Shown: positions 18,604 to 27,857, counted from the stretch's first letter. The stretch is 64,000 nt of DNA from UM-FILTER-33-9 sp964530235 (GCA_964530235.1 CAZGYB010000002.1:62001-126000), one strand, 5' to 3'. Notes: generated by a model from the sequence alone, not told the origin. Program-made: numbers and translations.

Positions 18604-18633
18604 TTTACAAATACGTGTCAATATGGTTACAAT
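18604..18633 (+). promoter_or_regulatory. Promoter of the small membrane protein gene
   Basis: TTTACA (18604-18609), 18-base spacer, TACAAT (18628-18633), ending 6 bases before the ATG at 18640. A mirror-image promoter for the divergent DUF4446 gene lies directly beside it (minus-strand TACAAT, 18598-18593). Confidence 0.6.
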
Positions 18634-18639
18634 ATGCTC

Positions 18640-18909
18640 ATGCCGAAAAAAACAAGAGAACAAAAAATAAAAGCAGCGCTTCGGAAAAAGACGGTACAGC
18701 TCCATACCCATGCTCCCAAAGTAATACACACATCTCAGATCGCTCATTTCCCGCAGGCCGAGCCGAAAAAAACAACTCTTTCAACTTACTTTATTTCCGA
18801 TTTTAAGAAAAGTCTCTTTCTTATCTTAGCCATAATTACGCTTGAATTATTTTTTTATTTTGTTAGTATGAATACTAATTTCAGGGGTATATTCAAATTT
18901 ATCCCGTAG
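18640..18909 (+). CDS. Small membrane protein, unknown function
   Basis: 89 residues beginning MPKKTREQKIKAALRKK: a strongly basic N-terminus, a middle rich in His and Pro, and one hydrophobic segment near the end (LFLILAIITLELFFYFVSM). I chose the ATG at 18640 because it lies 6 bases after a TACAAT box; the ATG at 18634 touches the box and the open frame extending to 18541 crosses the divergent promoter. The protein is probably anchored by its C-terminal helix. The zinc-ribbon gene follows after 19 bases. No family is recognised. Confidence 0.6.
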   Translation: MPKKTREQKIKAALRKKTVQLHTHAPKVIHTSQIAHFPQAEPKKTTLSTYFISDFKKSLFLILAIITLELFFYFVSMNTNFRGIFKFIP

Positions 18910-18928
18910 GAAAGGGGGTGAAAGAACT

Positions 18929-19072
18929 ATGACGACAATGTACTGTGTAAAATGCCGAGCAAAAAAAGAGGTTGCAAATCCAGAAAAAGTTACTATGAAA
19001 AATGGTAAACCCGCAATGAAAGCAAAATGTCCTGACTGCGGAACTGGAATGTACAAAATAGGCTCAAAGTAA
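18929..19072 (+). CDS. DUF5679-like zinc-ribbon protein, 47 residues
   Basis: Tiny basic protein MTTMYCVKCRAKKEVANPEK... with two CxxC knuckles (YCVKC near residue 6 and KCPDC near residue 34), matching the short DUF5679 zinc-ribbon proteins found widely in CPR. Its function is not known; size and charge would suit binding to nucleic acid or ribosome. Unusually for this window it has a strong Shine-Dalgarno sequence (AAAGGGGGTG, about 10 bases before the ATG), suggesting high expression, and it is followed by a clear terminator. Confidence 0.8.
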   Translation: MTTMYCVKCRAKKEVANPEKVTMKNGKPAMKAKCPDCGTGMYKIGSK

Positions 19073-19094
19073 CATCGTAATAGGAGAAACAAAT

Positions 19095-19126
19095 AAAAAA
19101 CCATTCTCAAAGGGGAGTGGTTTTTT
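19095..19126. terminator. Bidirectional intrinsic terminator
   Basis: AAAAAACCA pairs with TGGTTTTTT around a short G/C-containing stem-loop, with T runs on both strands. It ends the zinc-ribbon unit on the plus strand and the phosphodiesterase gene (stop at 19128) on the minus strand. Confidence 0.8.
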
Positions 19127-19127
19127 A

Positions 19128-19673
19128 TTACAAATTCTCTTGAAAAAAGAACTCTTTCTTTCTCTTAAAAACGCGTTCGTTTTCCACGACAATACTTTGA
19201 AATAAGATAATACTATTAACCGAAAACCCAAGATCTACTTCAATCTTTTCAAGATCTTTCTGAAGAGAAAAGTACTGCTGTTTAGATGAGCGACGCGCCC
19301 GGGCTACAGTTATATGAGAAACAAATTTGGTGTTTTTATATATATTTTCCGGGAAAACTGACTGCATATAATCAACAAGCTCTTCAAGTTTTTTTTCGCG
19401 ATAAAAGTTCAGGTGAACTGTTAAAGTATGATTTGCAAATACAGAAAACCTGCGCGCGTACAATTCAAACGGTTTTATCTGAAATAGAATATCTTCAATC
19501 CGTTTTACTATTTCATCTTCATGAAATTGATTTCCTAAAAAGGAAACAGTGCAATGATACTGGGATGGTACCATATACCGGAAAGCAGGGTGCTTATCTC
19601 TCAAAAACTTTGTCTGTTTCCACAAGGATTGTTTGACAGATTCAGGTGGGTCAATCGCGATGAATAACCGCAT
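19128..19673 (-). CDS. thpR: RNA 2',3'-cyclic phosphodiesterase (2'-5' RNA ligase family)
   Basis: The 2H phosphoesterase fold is shown by MRLFIAIDPPESVK at the N-terminus and two HxT/S motifs: HCTVSFLG near residue 44 and HITVARARR near residue 142. Family members hydrolyse 2',3'-cyclic phosphates and can join tRNA halves with 2'-5' links in vitro; the physiological role is uncertain. 181 residues, close to the usual 175-190. Its start overlaps the end of the upstream cytidylyltransferase-like gene by 23 bases, so the two form an operon. Confidence 0.9.
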   Translation of the reverse strand: MRLFIAIDPPESVKQSLWKQTKFLRDKHPAFRYMVPSQYHCTVSFLGNQFHEDEIVKRIEDILFQIKPFELYARRFSVFANHTLTVHLNFYREKKLEELVDYMQSVFPENIYKNTKFVSHITVARARRSSKQQYFSLQKDLEKIEVDLGFSVNSIILFQSIVVENERVFKRKKEFFFQENL

Positions 19674-20136
19674 ATTTCAGTATTTTAGAACTTGAAAAGG
19701 GATATTTTGGCAACGCAATTAATTTTGCATGAACTACCAATGCGTGTTTCTGTTTTTTTTCCATGAGTGGATCGTGTTCAGTGCAGGTAATAACATCAGG
19801 TAAAATTTTGCCTATCAACAGACTATAATCGTTATCTGTAAATAACCGACTTATACAAATTACCTTGTCAATAAATCTTAACGATGAAAGAATAGTTGCG
19901 CGCTCTTGTTGCCTATGGAACGGTTTTCTATTTTTTGTCCGCATAATAAATTCATCAGACTCAAGCAGAACTATCAATCGTTTTCCCAGCTTCCGGGAAT
20001 GAGAAAGGAACTGAATATGCCCAAAGTGGAGCAGGTCAAAACATCCACCAGTCAAAACCGTTCCCCGACGCTTTAAAAAACCTTTTGTAAAAACAGCTTC
20101 TGATGAAATAATACCTGCCATATCTTTTTTATCCAT
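19651..20136 (-). CDS. Nucleotidyltransferase of the cytidylyltransferase-like family
   Basis: The TGGCFDLLHFGHIQFLSHSRKLG segment contains the HxGH motif of the cytidylyl/adenylyltransferase family (as in RfaE2 or TagD), with LIVLLESDEF and RATILSSLRFID following. The typical ISST-type C-terminal motif is replaced by PFSSSKI. It should transfer a nucleotide to a phosphorylated sugar or alcohol; the substrate is unknown. I chose the ATG at 20136 because a TATAAT box at 20144-20149 lies 7 bases upstream; the ATG at 20145 overlaps that box. 161 residues. Confidence 0.75.
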   Translation of the reverse strand: MDKKDMAGIISSEAVFTKGFLKRRGTVLTGGCFDLLHFGHIQFLSHSRKLGKRLIVLLESDEFIMRTKNRKPFHRQQERATILSSLRFIDKVICISRLFTDNDYSLLIGKILPDVITCTEHDPLMEKKQKHALVVHAKLIALPKYPFSSSKILKYAVIHRD

Positions 20137-20263
20137 GAACAACATTATATACTTCCTATGAGGGAAATTGCAATCAGTATAAAGCCGTCTAAGTTGATTT
20201 GACAGGATTTCTTGAGTTGAATATTTGCAAAATTAACTCTGAGCGGTATACAATAGTATTCGT

Positions 20264-22576
20264 ATGGAAGAGATAGTCCTTAAAGAAAATGTTCAAAAAA
20301 AAATATTGATTATTTCTCGGGAAAAGCACCCGAGCATTCAGTATCTTGCAACTTTTCTAAAAAAATACGACTATCACCTTTTTTTTTCCACACGAGCCCC
20401 TAATGAGATACATTCATTTCATAGAATATTCAGTTTTGATGATCAAAGTCTCATTCAGTTCGTAAAGGAAAGAACCACACCTCCCGTTACCCTCATCATT
20501 ACAAAAAACAAAAAAAACGCGCAGAAAGCACTCTCCCAAATCAAATCTGCACCGGGAAAAAACATTAAGGTTATTTACGCACCACAAAAGGAAATCATTT
20601 CAACCGAACTAATTGAAAAAATAGTGTGGTTTTCACTTTCACATTCGAAAGAACGGTATCTTACTCTCGAAACACACATCCCTCATCAACTGCATCGAAA
20701 AATTCACGCTGCGCCTAAAATAAAAAAGTACAGACCTTCTTTTATTGCGTCAATTTTATTCTTTACCGAACGGTATTTTAAAATCCGATCCGCAGTCCTT
20801 CTTATCATACTGTTTCTTTTTATCTATCACACGCTTTTCATCCCATTTCTTGCTTATGGATCTTTTCTTACCTATCGCACTGCACAATACATAAAAAATG
20901 GATCTTTAGAAAATGCTTTCCTAACGAGCGACCAGGCAAAAACAGTCCTTGAATTTGGCTATAAAGTCTATTCATTTTCCCGCCCAACATATCTCCTGTT
21001 TTCTTTTGCCCGAATACCGGATGATATTTTTAGCATAAATAACCAAACCCATCTACTGCTCGCTACGGCAAAAACGTTGAAAACCCAAACATCAGACCTT
21101 TTCAACCTAATTATGATGAAAAATAAAACCGAGGAAAAACAACGTGAAACACTTATGACTTTGCAAAAAGTGAAATCAACCGTGGACACCTGTGAAGAAC
21201 AGATGATATTCCTCCAACAAAAACTACCTGAAAATTCTTCAAAACTTAAATTGGTGAAACAGTCGTTATCCGAATTTCTCACAACGGTGAGCAAGTTTAA
21301 AAAAATATATCCATTCTTAACCGATATTCTGGCGCAAAGCGGTAATAAAAAATACCTTCTTCTCTTTGCGAATAACATGGAACTTCGCCCAGGCGGAGGA
21401 TTTATCGGATCATTTGGTTTGTTACATATGAAAAACCTATCCATATCTGAATTTTCCATTTATGATGTTTACGATGCGGACGGCCAATTGAAGGCGCATG
21501 TCGATCCACCCGCCCCAATCAGGAATCATCTTGACCAACCTCATTGGTTCCTTCGAGACTCAGCATTCTCACCAAATCATTATGAAAACCATAATAACGC
21601 GTTGTTTTTTCTTGAAAAAGAAATGGGCATATCTGATATTGATGGGAGTATTTTAATCACCACCACAGCGGTAAAGTATATTCTTGAAGCGTTCGATTCG
21701 GTTTATATTCCGGACTTTCAAGAAAAGATAACAAAAGATAATTTTTATCTGAAAACTCAACTCTATGCGGAAAAGGAGTTTTTTCCCGGCTCTATTCAAA
21801 AAAAGGGTTTTTTATCCGCTCTGGGCCGCCAAATTTTTCTAAATCTAGAAAATGTGGCGCCTGAACGATTCTTTAAAGGAATTCTTCAATCGCTCGAAGA
21901 AAAACAAATTGTTTTATACACAAATAGCTCTGAACTGCAAAAAAGAATAGACGATCTCTATTGGTCGGGTAAGATTATTGAACCCAGCTGTCCGCCAGAC
22001 ACAACAAACTGTTACACGGATTTTCTTTTTCCTTTTGACGCTAATTTAGGAATCAATAAGGCAAATTTTTTCGTGTTCCGGAGTATGCATACCGAAGTCA
22101 GTATTAATTCTGAGGGCTTTATTAACACTGCGTTGACAATTCAGTACAAAAATACCGCCCAGCGTGATGTATTTCCCGGTGGAGCCTATAAAAACTATTT
22201 TCAACTCCTCCTTCCCCGAAGCTCTGTTCTTGAATCAATTGCGATTGATTCCATACCGGTGACTACCTATGACACTGAGCTTGCTCAGTTTAAAAAACTT
22301 GGCCTACTCATTGAAGTTCAACCCCAAAAAACAACCGAACTTCGGATCTCATATCGATCTATACTCAAATTCAATAAGGGAAGGTCTATTTATCAACTTT
22401 TATTTCAAAAACAAATCGGATCAATGAATAATGATTTTGACCTCAAAATAACCCTCCCGAAAAACATGTACATGGTAAATCAGAACTTTTCTCCACTTGT
22501 GAAACAAAACCAAATACTCTATAATACAGACTTATCAACAGATAAAATTTTTTTTATTGAGTTATTAAAAGAATAG
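20264..22576 (+). CDS. DUF4012 domain membrane protein
   Basis: 770 residues. The first 165 form a soluble domain with an alternating strand/helix pattern; a membrane segment lies at about 176-200; then a long helical section (about 210-350), and the DUF4012 core starting at YLLLFANNMELRPGGGFIGSFGLL (about residue 365). The rest is beta-rich and predicted to be outside the membrane. DUF4012 proteins are frequent in CPR and Actinobacteria near surface-polysaccharide genes, but their role is not established. It begins the unit that leads into rplY (1-base gap). A TACAAT box lies 9 bases before the ATG. Confidence 0.8.
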   Translation: MEEIVLKENVQKKILIISREKHPSIQYLATFLKKYDYHLFFSTRAPNEIHSFHRIFSFDDQSLIQFVKERTTPPVTLIITKNKKNAQKALSQIKSAPGKNIKVIYAPQKEIISTELIEKIVWFSLSHSKERYLTLETHIPHQLHRKIHAAPKIKKYRPSFIASILFFTERYFKIRSAVLLIILFLFIYHTLFIPFLAYGSFLTYRTAQYIKNGSLENAFLTSDQAKTVLEFGYKVYSFSRPTYLLFSFARIPDDIFSINNQTHLLLATAKTLKTQTSDLFNLIMMKNKTEEKQRETLMTLQKVKSTVDTCEEQMIFLQQKLPENSSKLKLVKQSLSEFLTTVSKFKKIYPFLTDILAQSGNKKYLLLFANNMELRPGGGFIGSFGLLHMKNLSISEFSIYDVYDADGQLKAHVDPPAPIRNHLDQPHWFLRDSAFSPNHYENHNNALFFLEKEMGISDIDGSILITTTAVKYILEAFDSVYIPDFQEKITKDNFYLKTQLYAEKEFFPGSIQKKGFLSALGRQIFLNLENVAPERFFKGILQSLEEKQIVLYTNSSELQKRIDDLYWSGKIIEPSCPPDTTNCYTDFLFPFDANLGINKANFFVFRSMHTEVSINSEGFINTALTIQYKNTAQRDVFPGGAYKNYFQLLLPRSSVLESIAIDSIPVTTYDTELAQFKKLGLLIEVQPQKTTELRISYRSILKFNKGRSIYQLLFQKQIGSMNNDFDLKITLPKNMYMVNQNFSPLVKQNQILYNTDLSTDKIFFIELLKE

Positions 22577-22577
22577 T

Positions 22578-23303
22578 ATGAAAAAAAACAAACAAACAAC
22601 AGAAGCAACAACGGTTTTGGAGGTTACAAAACGCACCGTTTTCGGAAAAAAACTGAAACAACTGCGAAAAACAGGCCTTATTCCATCAAATATTTTTGGA
22701 ACATCATTCGCCTCACAATCAATCTCAGCCAATTTAGGAACTTTTACTAAAGTCTATAAAAAAGTGAAAGAAACCGGCATTGTCTACCTTGCTCTTGGGG
22801 AAGAAAAAATCCCTACCCTCATTACAACTGTACAAAAACATCCGGTAACCTCTCAAATCCTCCATGTCGACTTTAGAAAGGTTGATTTGACGATCAAGAT
22901 AACAACCGATGTCCCTGTTCATTTAACCGGTACTTCAGAAGCAGTCGCTCAGAAAGGTGGAGTGCTCCTTACTCTTTCCGAAAAACTCCTTATCGAAGCT
23001 CTCCCACAAGATATTCCGAGTAGTGTAGAGGTTGACATTTCTTCCCTTAAGGAGGTTGGTCAGGAAATTAAAGTCAAGGATTTGGCTCAATCAAAAACCT
23101 ACGAAATAAAAGAAGATGCTGAAAAAGTAATTGTCTCTGTCACAGCACACAAAGAAGAGAGTGTTGTTGCAGAAACAACAGCGGGAGCAGCTCCTGAAGT
23201 TATTACTGCAAAACCTGAAGAAGGAACTGAAGCTGAATCCGCTCCAGCACCTGAATCAGAAAAAAAACCAGACTCAGCCGAAAAAAAAGAAGAAAAAACA
23301 TAA
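22578..23303 (+). CDS. rplY: 50S ribosomal protein L25 (TL5/Ctc type)
   Basis: Binds 5S rRNA in the large subunit. The N-terminal L25 domain is visible (KRTVFGKKLKQLRKTGLIPSNIFG ... PVTSQILHVDFRKV) and is followed by the TL5 beta domain (about residues 105-190) with VPVHLTGTSEAVAQKGGVL and LPQDIPSSVEVDISSLKEVG. The last 45 residues are a low-complexity Glu/Ala/Pro/Lys tail. 241 residues, typical for the Ctc-type long form. It begins 1 base after the DUF4012 gene and leads into nusA. Confidence 0.93.
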   Translation: MKKNKQTTEATTVLEVTKRTVFGKKLKQLRKTGLIPSNIFGTSFASQSISANLGTFTKVYKKVKETGIVYLALGEEKIPTLITTVQKHPVTSQILHVDFRKVDLTIKITTDVPVHLTGTSEAVAQKGGVLLTLSEKLLIEALPQDIPSSVEVDISSLKEVGQEIKVKDLAQSKTYEIKEDAEKVIVSVTAHKEESVVAETTAGAAPEVITAKPEEGTEAESAPAPESEKKPDSAEKKEEKT

Positions 23304-23317
23304 GTTGCATATTTACT

Positions 23318-24331
23318 ATGACCGTTATTAAATCAGAATTTGTCCTTGCTCTAAATCAGGTTGCCGGTGAACGAGGTATCTCTCCTCAAGAGGTCATCTC
23401 CTCTATTGAAACCGCTCTTGTTGCTGCCTATAAAAAAGAGTACCCAGAGTATATCGAAGATGAAACGATAACCGCAAAACTGAATCAGGAAAATGGTGAG
23501 GCAAAACTTTTGCGTCAAGATCAAGATATTACCCCTCCAGGCTTTGGCCGTATCGCTGCTCAAACCGCCAAACAAGTTATCCTTCAAAAGATCAGGGAGG
23601 CTGAAAAACGAACGATTATTTCTCATTATAAAGGTCAAATCGGTTCAATTGTCCGTGGCAGAATAATACGCTACGATGGATTTAACGCATTTCTGGACAT
23701 CGGAAAAGCCGAAGCGGTGCTCCCGAAAGAAGAACAAATCCGTAATGAGGACTACTCTGTCAACAATTCTTTTATTGTATATCTTAAGGAAATTGGTGAA
23801 GATAAATTCGGGCATCAACGCATTGTTGTGTCCCGATCAGATGTTCGTCTTATTGAAGAGCTTTTTAAACGCGAAGTCCCAGAGATCGGCAATAATACTG
23901 TTGAGATAAAAAAAACAGTTCGAGAACCGGGCGAACGAGCAAAGATCGCAGTATACAGTACACACGGAGCAGTTGATCCGGTAGGTGCTTGCGTTGGCCA
24001 GAAAGGAGCAAGAGTTCAGACGGTCACCGATGAATTCAATGGAAAAGAAAAAATCGATATCATACAGTGGAATAAGGACGACAAGCTTTTTATTACTGCA
24101 TCCCTTTCTCCTGCTAAAATTTCCCACCTCGAAATCGACTCTGAAAACAAAAGGGCGAAAGTTACGGTTGAAGAGTCTCAGGCTCCGCTTGCTATTGGCA
24201 AGGGAGGAATAAATGTCAACTTAGCAGCACGGTTAACCGGATACACTCTCGATATCGTCCAGGTCACCGATACTGCAACTCACCAGGAAGCAGAATCTAA
24301 ATCCGAAGAACAAAAATCGCCCTCAAATTGA
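23318..24331 (+). CDS. nusA: Transcription termination/antitermination factor NusA
   Basis: RNA-polymerase-binding factor acting in pausing, termination and antitermination. Residues 1-110 are the NusA N-terminal domain, 110-180 the S1 RNA-binding domain (GSIVRGRIIRYDGFNAFLDIGKAEAVLP), then two KH domains with DPVGACVGQKGARVQTV and APLAIGKGGINVNLAARL. 337 residues; no C-terminal acidic repeats, as in Gram-positive bacteria. Part of the conserved nusA-infB order. Confidence 0.97.
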   Translation: MTVIKSEFVLALNQVAGERGISPQEVISSIETALVAAYKKEYPEYIEDETITAKLNQENGEAKLLRQDQDITPPGFGRIAAQTAKQVILQKIREAEKRTIISHYKGQIGSIVRGRIIRYDGFNAFLDIGKAEAVLPKEEQIRNEDYSVNNSFIVYLKEIGEDKFGHQRIVVSRSDVRLIEELFKREVPEIGNNTVEIKKTVREPGERAKIAVYSTHGAVDPVGACVGQKGARVQTVTDEFNGKEKIDIIQWNKDDKLFITASLSPAKISHLEIDSENKRAKVTVEESQAPLAIGKGGINVNLAARLTGYTLDIVQVTDTATHQEAESKSEEQKSPSN

Positions 24332-24362
24332 CGGCTGAATTAGTTTCCGCCGAATTAATGTT

Positions 24363-25808
24363 ATGAACAGACCACCGATCGTCACCATTCTCGGCCATGT
24401 TGACCATGGAAAAACAACGCTCCTGGACTATATTCGAAAATCATCCATAACGGCAAAAGAACACGGCGGTATCACACAAAAAATCGGCGCGTATGAAATT
24501 ACAACCGATCTCTCTGGATACGCAACAAATAAAATAACTTTCATAGATACACCGGGCCATGAAGCGTTTTCGCATATGCGTGCACGTGGAGCAATAGTTG
24601 CAGATATCGCAGTTCTGCTCATTGACGGAAAAGATGGTCTGATGCCTCAAACAATCGAGTCTATTTCCCATATTAAAAGCGCACAGATTCCCTATATAGT
24701 GGGTATCAATAAAATTGATTTAGAAGAAGTAAAGACTGAACCTATTTTTAATTCGTTGATGAAGTACGAAGTTCAGGTCGAAGCAAAAGGGGGGTCAGTA
24801 CCCGTTGTGCTACTATCAGGTAAAACCGGAAAAGGAGTGCATGAACTACTGGAAACCATCCTTCTTATTGCCTCTGAAAAAAACTACCAGTACGAAACAG
24901 GTGCACCTGCAGAGGTCTATGTTATTGAAACAAAAAAAGATAAACGTGGAATAATTCACAGCGCCATTATCAAAAACGGCTTTTTGAAGAAAAGAATGAC
25001 CGTATATGCTGGAAATCATCAGGCGGTAATTAAAGCTCTCATTAACGATCGAGGGGAACAGGTTGAAAGTGTAAGCCCTTCTACTCCGTTTGAGGTGCTC
25101 GGATTTGATTCGCTCCTTGAGGTAGGAACAATGATATCGACACAGGCTTCTTCAACTGTTGCAGAAGCCGATACCAACACTGTGAAATCGGCTTTCGATC
25201 TTAGTTCAATACTTGCCGTTGAAGAACAGTCAAAAAAACTTTCCCTGGTAATAAAAGCAGATGCAACAGGATCCCTTGAAGCAATACATGCATCCCTTAT
25301 GAAAAATCCCCATGTTGATGTGATTTTACAGTCTGTTGGAGATATACATAAATCAGATATATTTCTTGCAAAAACAAGCAAAGCGATTGTTATTGGATTC
25401 AACGTGAAACCCGATCCTGAAACTGCAATGCTTGCAAAACAGGAAAAGGTGGTCATTAAAACATATTCCATCATTTACGAACTTTTGGATGAACTCAATG
25501 AAGTAGCTGATCTGCTTCAGGAAAAAGAACAGCAGGAAAAACATCTGAAAGGTGAAGCGAAAGTTCTCGCCCTCTTTGTTATTGAAGGAGAAAAAACAAA
25601 CGGTGTGAAAATAACAAAGGGAAAAATAGGAATCGGGGATGAACTTGAACTCTACCGAAATAATAATCTTATAGCAAAAACTAAACTCGTATCTCTCCAG
25701 ATTCGTGCTAAAAAGGTTCAGGAGGTAAAGAAAGACCAGGAAGCAGGTATGATATTCTCTCCTCCTCTTGACATACGGGTGGGTGATGTGGTAAAATGTA
25801 TCTTATAG
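24363..25808 (+). CDS. infB: Translation initiation factor IF-2, short form
   Basis: GTPase that places initiator tRNA on the ribosome. The protein starts almost directly at the G domain: G1 GHVDHGKTT near residue 11, G3 DTPGHE, G4 NKID; domain II, the helical linker and the C-terminal domains follow to residue 481. The usual N-terminal IF2N and linker regions are missing, so the protein is 100-400 residues shorter than in most bacteria. rbfA, which often follows infB, is absent here; a DHH-like gene follows after 1 base instead. Confidence 0.96.
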   Translation: MNRPPIVTILGHVDHGKTTLLDYIRKSSITAKEHGGITQKIGAYEITTDLSGYATNKITFIDTPGHEAFSHMRARGAIVADIAVLLIDGKDGLMPQTIESISHIKSAQIPYIVGINKIDLEEVKTEPIFNSLMKYEVQVEAKGGSVPVVLLSGKTGKGVHELLETILLIASEKNYQYETGAPAEVYVIETKKDKRGIIHSAIIKNGFLKKRMTVYAGNHQAVIKALINDRGEQVESVSPSTPFEVLGFDSLLEVGTMISTQASSTVAEADTNTVKSAFDLSSILAVEEQSKKLSLVIKADATGSLEAIHASLMKNPHVDVILQSVGDIHKSDIFLAKTSKAIVIGFNVKPDPETAMLAKQEKVVIKTYSIIYELLDELNEVADLLQEKEQQEKHLKGEAKVLALFVIEGEKTNGVKITKGKIGIGDELELYRNNNLIAKTKLVSLQIRAKKVQEVKKDQEAGMIFSPPLDIRVGDVVKCIL

Positions 25809-25809
25809 T

Positions 25810-26772
25810 ATGTATCCAAATACACAAAACACCCTATCGAAAATCTCTGAGAATCTGAGTAAAGGAACATCCGGTGTTATTCTTATACCGCAGAATCCGT
25901 CTGTTGATGCCGTTGCTGCTGCAACAGCTTTGTATATTGCGTTAACCAAGGCAAACAAATCAGTCAGCCTTGTTTGTGCAACACCGGTTTCACAAGACCT
26001 TTTCGCTGCAGATAAATTTCAACAAACACTTAGTGCTGGAGGGGAAAATTTGGTTGTCTCATTTCCGTATACCGAAGGCGCAATTGATAAAATCGACTAT
26101 CATATCTCAGGGACCTTGTTTAATTTGGTAATCACACCCCGGCAGGGATTTGCCAAACTCAACCCTGAAGAGGTTAAATACTCCTATGCAGGAGGCCAGT
26201 TTGACTTTATCATTACTGTTGATGCACCAAATCTAAACTCCCTCGGATCAGTTTATACCGAAAACACATCACAAATTCAAGGAAAAAATATTATAAACAT
26301 TGACCGACATTTAACCAACGCATTTTTTGGAACAGTAAATATGGTCAATAAAACTGCTTCATCCACCAGTGAACTGGTGTACCGCGCCATCGAAAGTCTT
26401 GCAATCCAGATGGACAAAGATATTGCCACCAATCTCTATGCCGGAATCACCTCTGCAACAAATAACTTCACCTCTTATTCTGTCAATGCGGAAACATTCG
26501 AAACGATTGCAAAACTTATGAAGGCCGGTGCAGTAAAAAAAACTGCAAAACCAGCAAATGTTACATCAGGACAGATGCCACAACAGGGTAGTTTTATTCC
26601 CCCATCTTCAGTTTCGCACCAACAACAACCCAGTTCATTTGAACAATCGACTTCAGGGTCAGGTCCGATTGAAGCGGTAGAACATACAGAAAGCACATCG
26701 AAAGAAGGCGCAAGTAAAACTCCGCAGGACTGGCTCAAGCCAAAAATCTTCAAGGGTACTGGATTAGTGTAA
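25810..26772 (+). CDS. DHH-family (NrnA-like) protein with degenerate active site
   Basis: The fold and operon position (directly after infB) match NrnA-type DHH phosphoesterases that degrade short RNAs or pAp. However the motif I of active enzymes (HxNPDGDA) reads QNPSVDA at residues 28-34, and the DHH motif near residue 165 reads DRH. Motif II (TVDAPN) keeps its Asp. Several metal ligands therefore appear lost and catalysis is doubtful. After about residue 245 the protein becomes a Pro/Ser/Gln-rich tail without predicted structure. 320 residues. Its end overlaps the convergent rmuC gene by 9 bases. Confidence 0.7.
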   Translation: MYPNTQNTLSKISENLSKGTSGVILIPQNPSVDAVAAATALYIALTKANKSVSLVCATPVSQDLFAADKFQQTLSAGGENLVVSFPYTEGAIDKIDYHISGTLFNLVITPRQGFAKLNPEEVKYSYAGGQFDFIITVDAPNLNSLGSVYTENTSQIQGKNIINIDRHLTNAFFGTVNMVNKTASSTSELVYRAIESLAIQMDKDIATNLYAGITSATNNFTSYSVNAETFETIAKLMKAGAVKKTAKPANVTSGQMPQQGSFIPPSSVSHQQQPSSFEQSTSGSGPIEAVEHTESTSKEGASKTPQDWLKPKIFKGTGLV

Positions 26773-27822
26773 TGCCAGCGGTTCCTGCCGTTTTTCTTCT
26801 TCAAGCTTTACCTTTTCAATCGACTTAGAAAGCTGATTCGTTCTTGTTGTATTCACCAGCTGATACTGTTTTGTAAGCGACTCAATCCGCTCGCCTATTT
26901 TCGCAAACTCCTCGTTGTATTTTGCAAACTCCGATTCAAATGATTGAATATACCCAATAATTTTCTGTACGTTTTTCTGATATTTAAAGTTCTCGTAGGC
27001 CTGACGGACTAATCTAAGTATAGCGGTAAAACTAAATGGGCCTGCAAAAACAACTTTTTGTTTCATTGCCTCAAGCCATACCGTATTCATTTTGTCGTAA
27101 ATAAAGGAAAAAATCATTTCGTTGGGAATAAACAGGATGACAAAATCAACGGTATTGTCGGCAGGATTAATATAATCACGAGTTGTTACCTGCTTTATTT
27201 TTTCCCGGATGTCCCGTTCAAACGCCTTTAGCAGTTCTTTCTTCGAGCCCGTATCTGAGGTTTCAGTCATGCGTTGCAGATTTTGATACGGGAATTTGGC
27301 ATCGACATTGATTTTGACCTGGTTGGGAAGAAAAATAGTAAAGTCGGGCCTGTTTCCCGAGTGCTGCTCTTTATTAAACTCATAGTCAACTCCCCGGACA
27401 AAACCACTCATGGTAAGCAATTCTTCTGCAACTTGTTCACCAAACTGACCACGCAGTTGGTTGTTTGACAGTACTTTTTTCAGATTTTCAGTTGTTGCGG
27501 AGAGCTGTTCGGTAATTTTCCGCTGATTTTGAAGCTCTGTTTTCAAAGCCTCAAATGAACCAACCCGCGCTTTTTCAGCCTGATTAAGCCGGTCATCGCT
27601 TTTGTCAAGATCCTCACGGATCTGCTTGATAAGTCCCTCAATTGCCTGACGCTTGTTCTCATAGTCTGTCTGAAGTTCTTTATTCTGTGTACCCAGCTGT
27701 TCTTTTGCAATGGTGAGAAACTGGTCTATCATTTTTTTTGTCACGTCCGGAAGAATGTACCGCACAACAATGAGAATTACTGCAACACTTACAATCACTG
27801 CGGAAATAAGGGGAACAATCAT
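26764..27822 (-). CDS. rmuC: DNA recombination protein RmuC
   Basis: An N-terminal membrane helix (residues 4-24) is followed by a coiled coil (about 35-115) and the RmuC nuclease-like domain starting near NNQLRGQFGEQVAEELL and including DFTIFLPNQVKINVDAKFPY and FVILFIPNEMIFSF. RmuC limits recombination between short inverted repeats. 352 residues, a normal short form. A TAAGAT box (27829-27834, minus strand) lies 6 bases before the ATG; the AGGAG found there is only 1 base from the start and so is unlikely to act as a Shine-Dalgarno site. It is divergent from recJ. Confidence 0.92.
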   Translation of the reverse strand: MIVPLISAVIVSVAVILIVVRYILPDVTKKMIDQFLTIAKEQLGTQNKELQTDYENKRQAIEGLIKQIREDLDKSDDRLNQAEKARVGSFEALKTELQNQRKITEQLSATTENLKKVLSNNQLRGQFGEQVAEELLTMSGFVRGVDYEFNKEQHSGNRPDFTIFLPNQVKINVDAKFPYQNLQRMTETSDTGSKKELLKAFERDIREKIKQVTTRDYINPADNTVDFVILFIPNEMIFSFIYDKMNTVWLEAMKQKVVFAGPFSFTAILRLVRQAYENFKYQKNVQKIIGYIQSFESEFAKYNEEFAKIGERIESLTKQYQLVNTTRTNQLSKSIEKVKLEEEKRQEPLALH

Positions 27823-27857
27823 ACTCCTATCTTACCAAAAAGATGGGGTTATTTTGT

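Noticed and set aside
18541..18639. Long N-terminal extension of the small membrane protein gene
   Set aside because: It crosses the divergent promoters and overlaps the DUF4446 gene; the sequence looks non-coding and the ATG at 18640 has the usual 6-base spacing to a -10 box.
27823..27828. AGGAG before rmuC as a Shine-Dalgarno site
   Set aside because: It is only one base from the ATG, too close to work; the TAAGAT box at the standard 6-base distance explains the start better.
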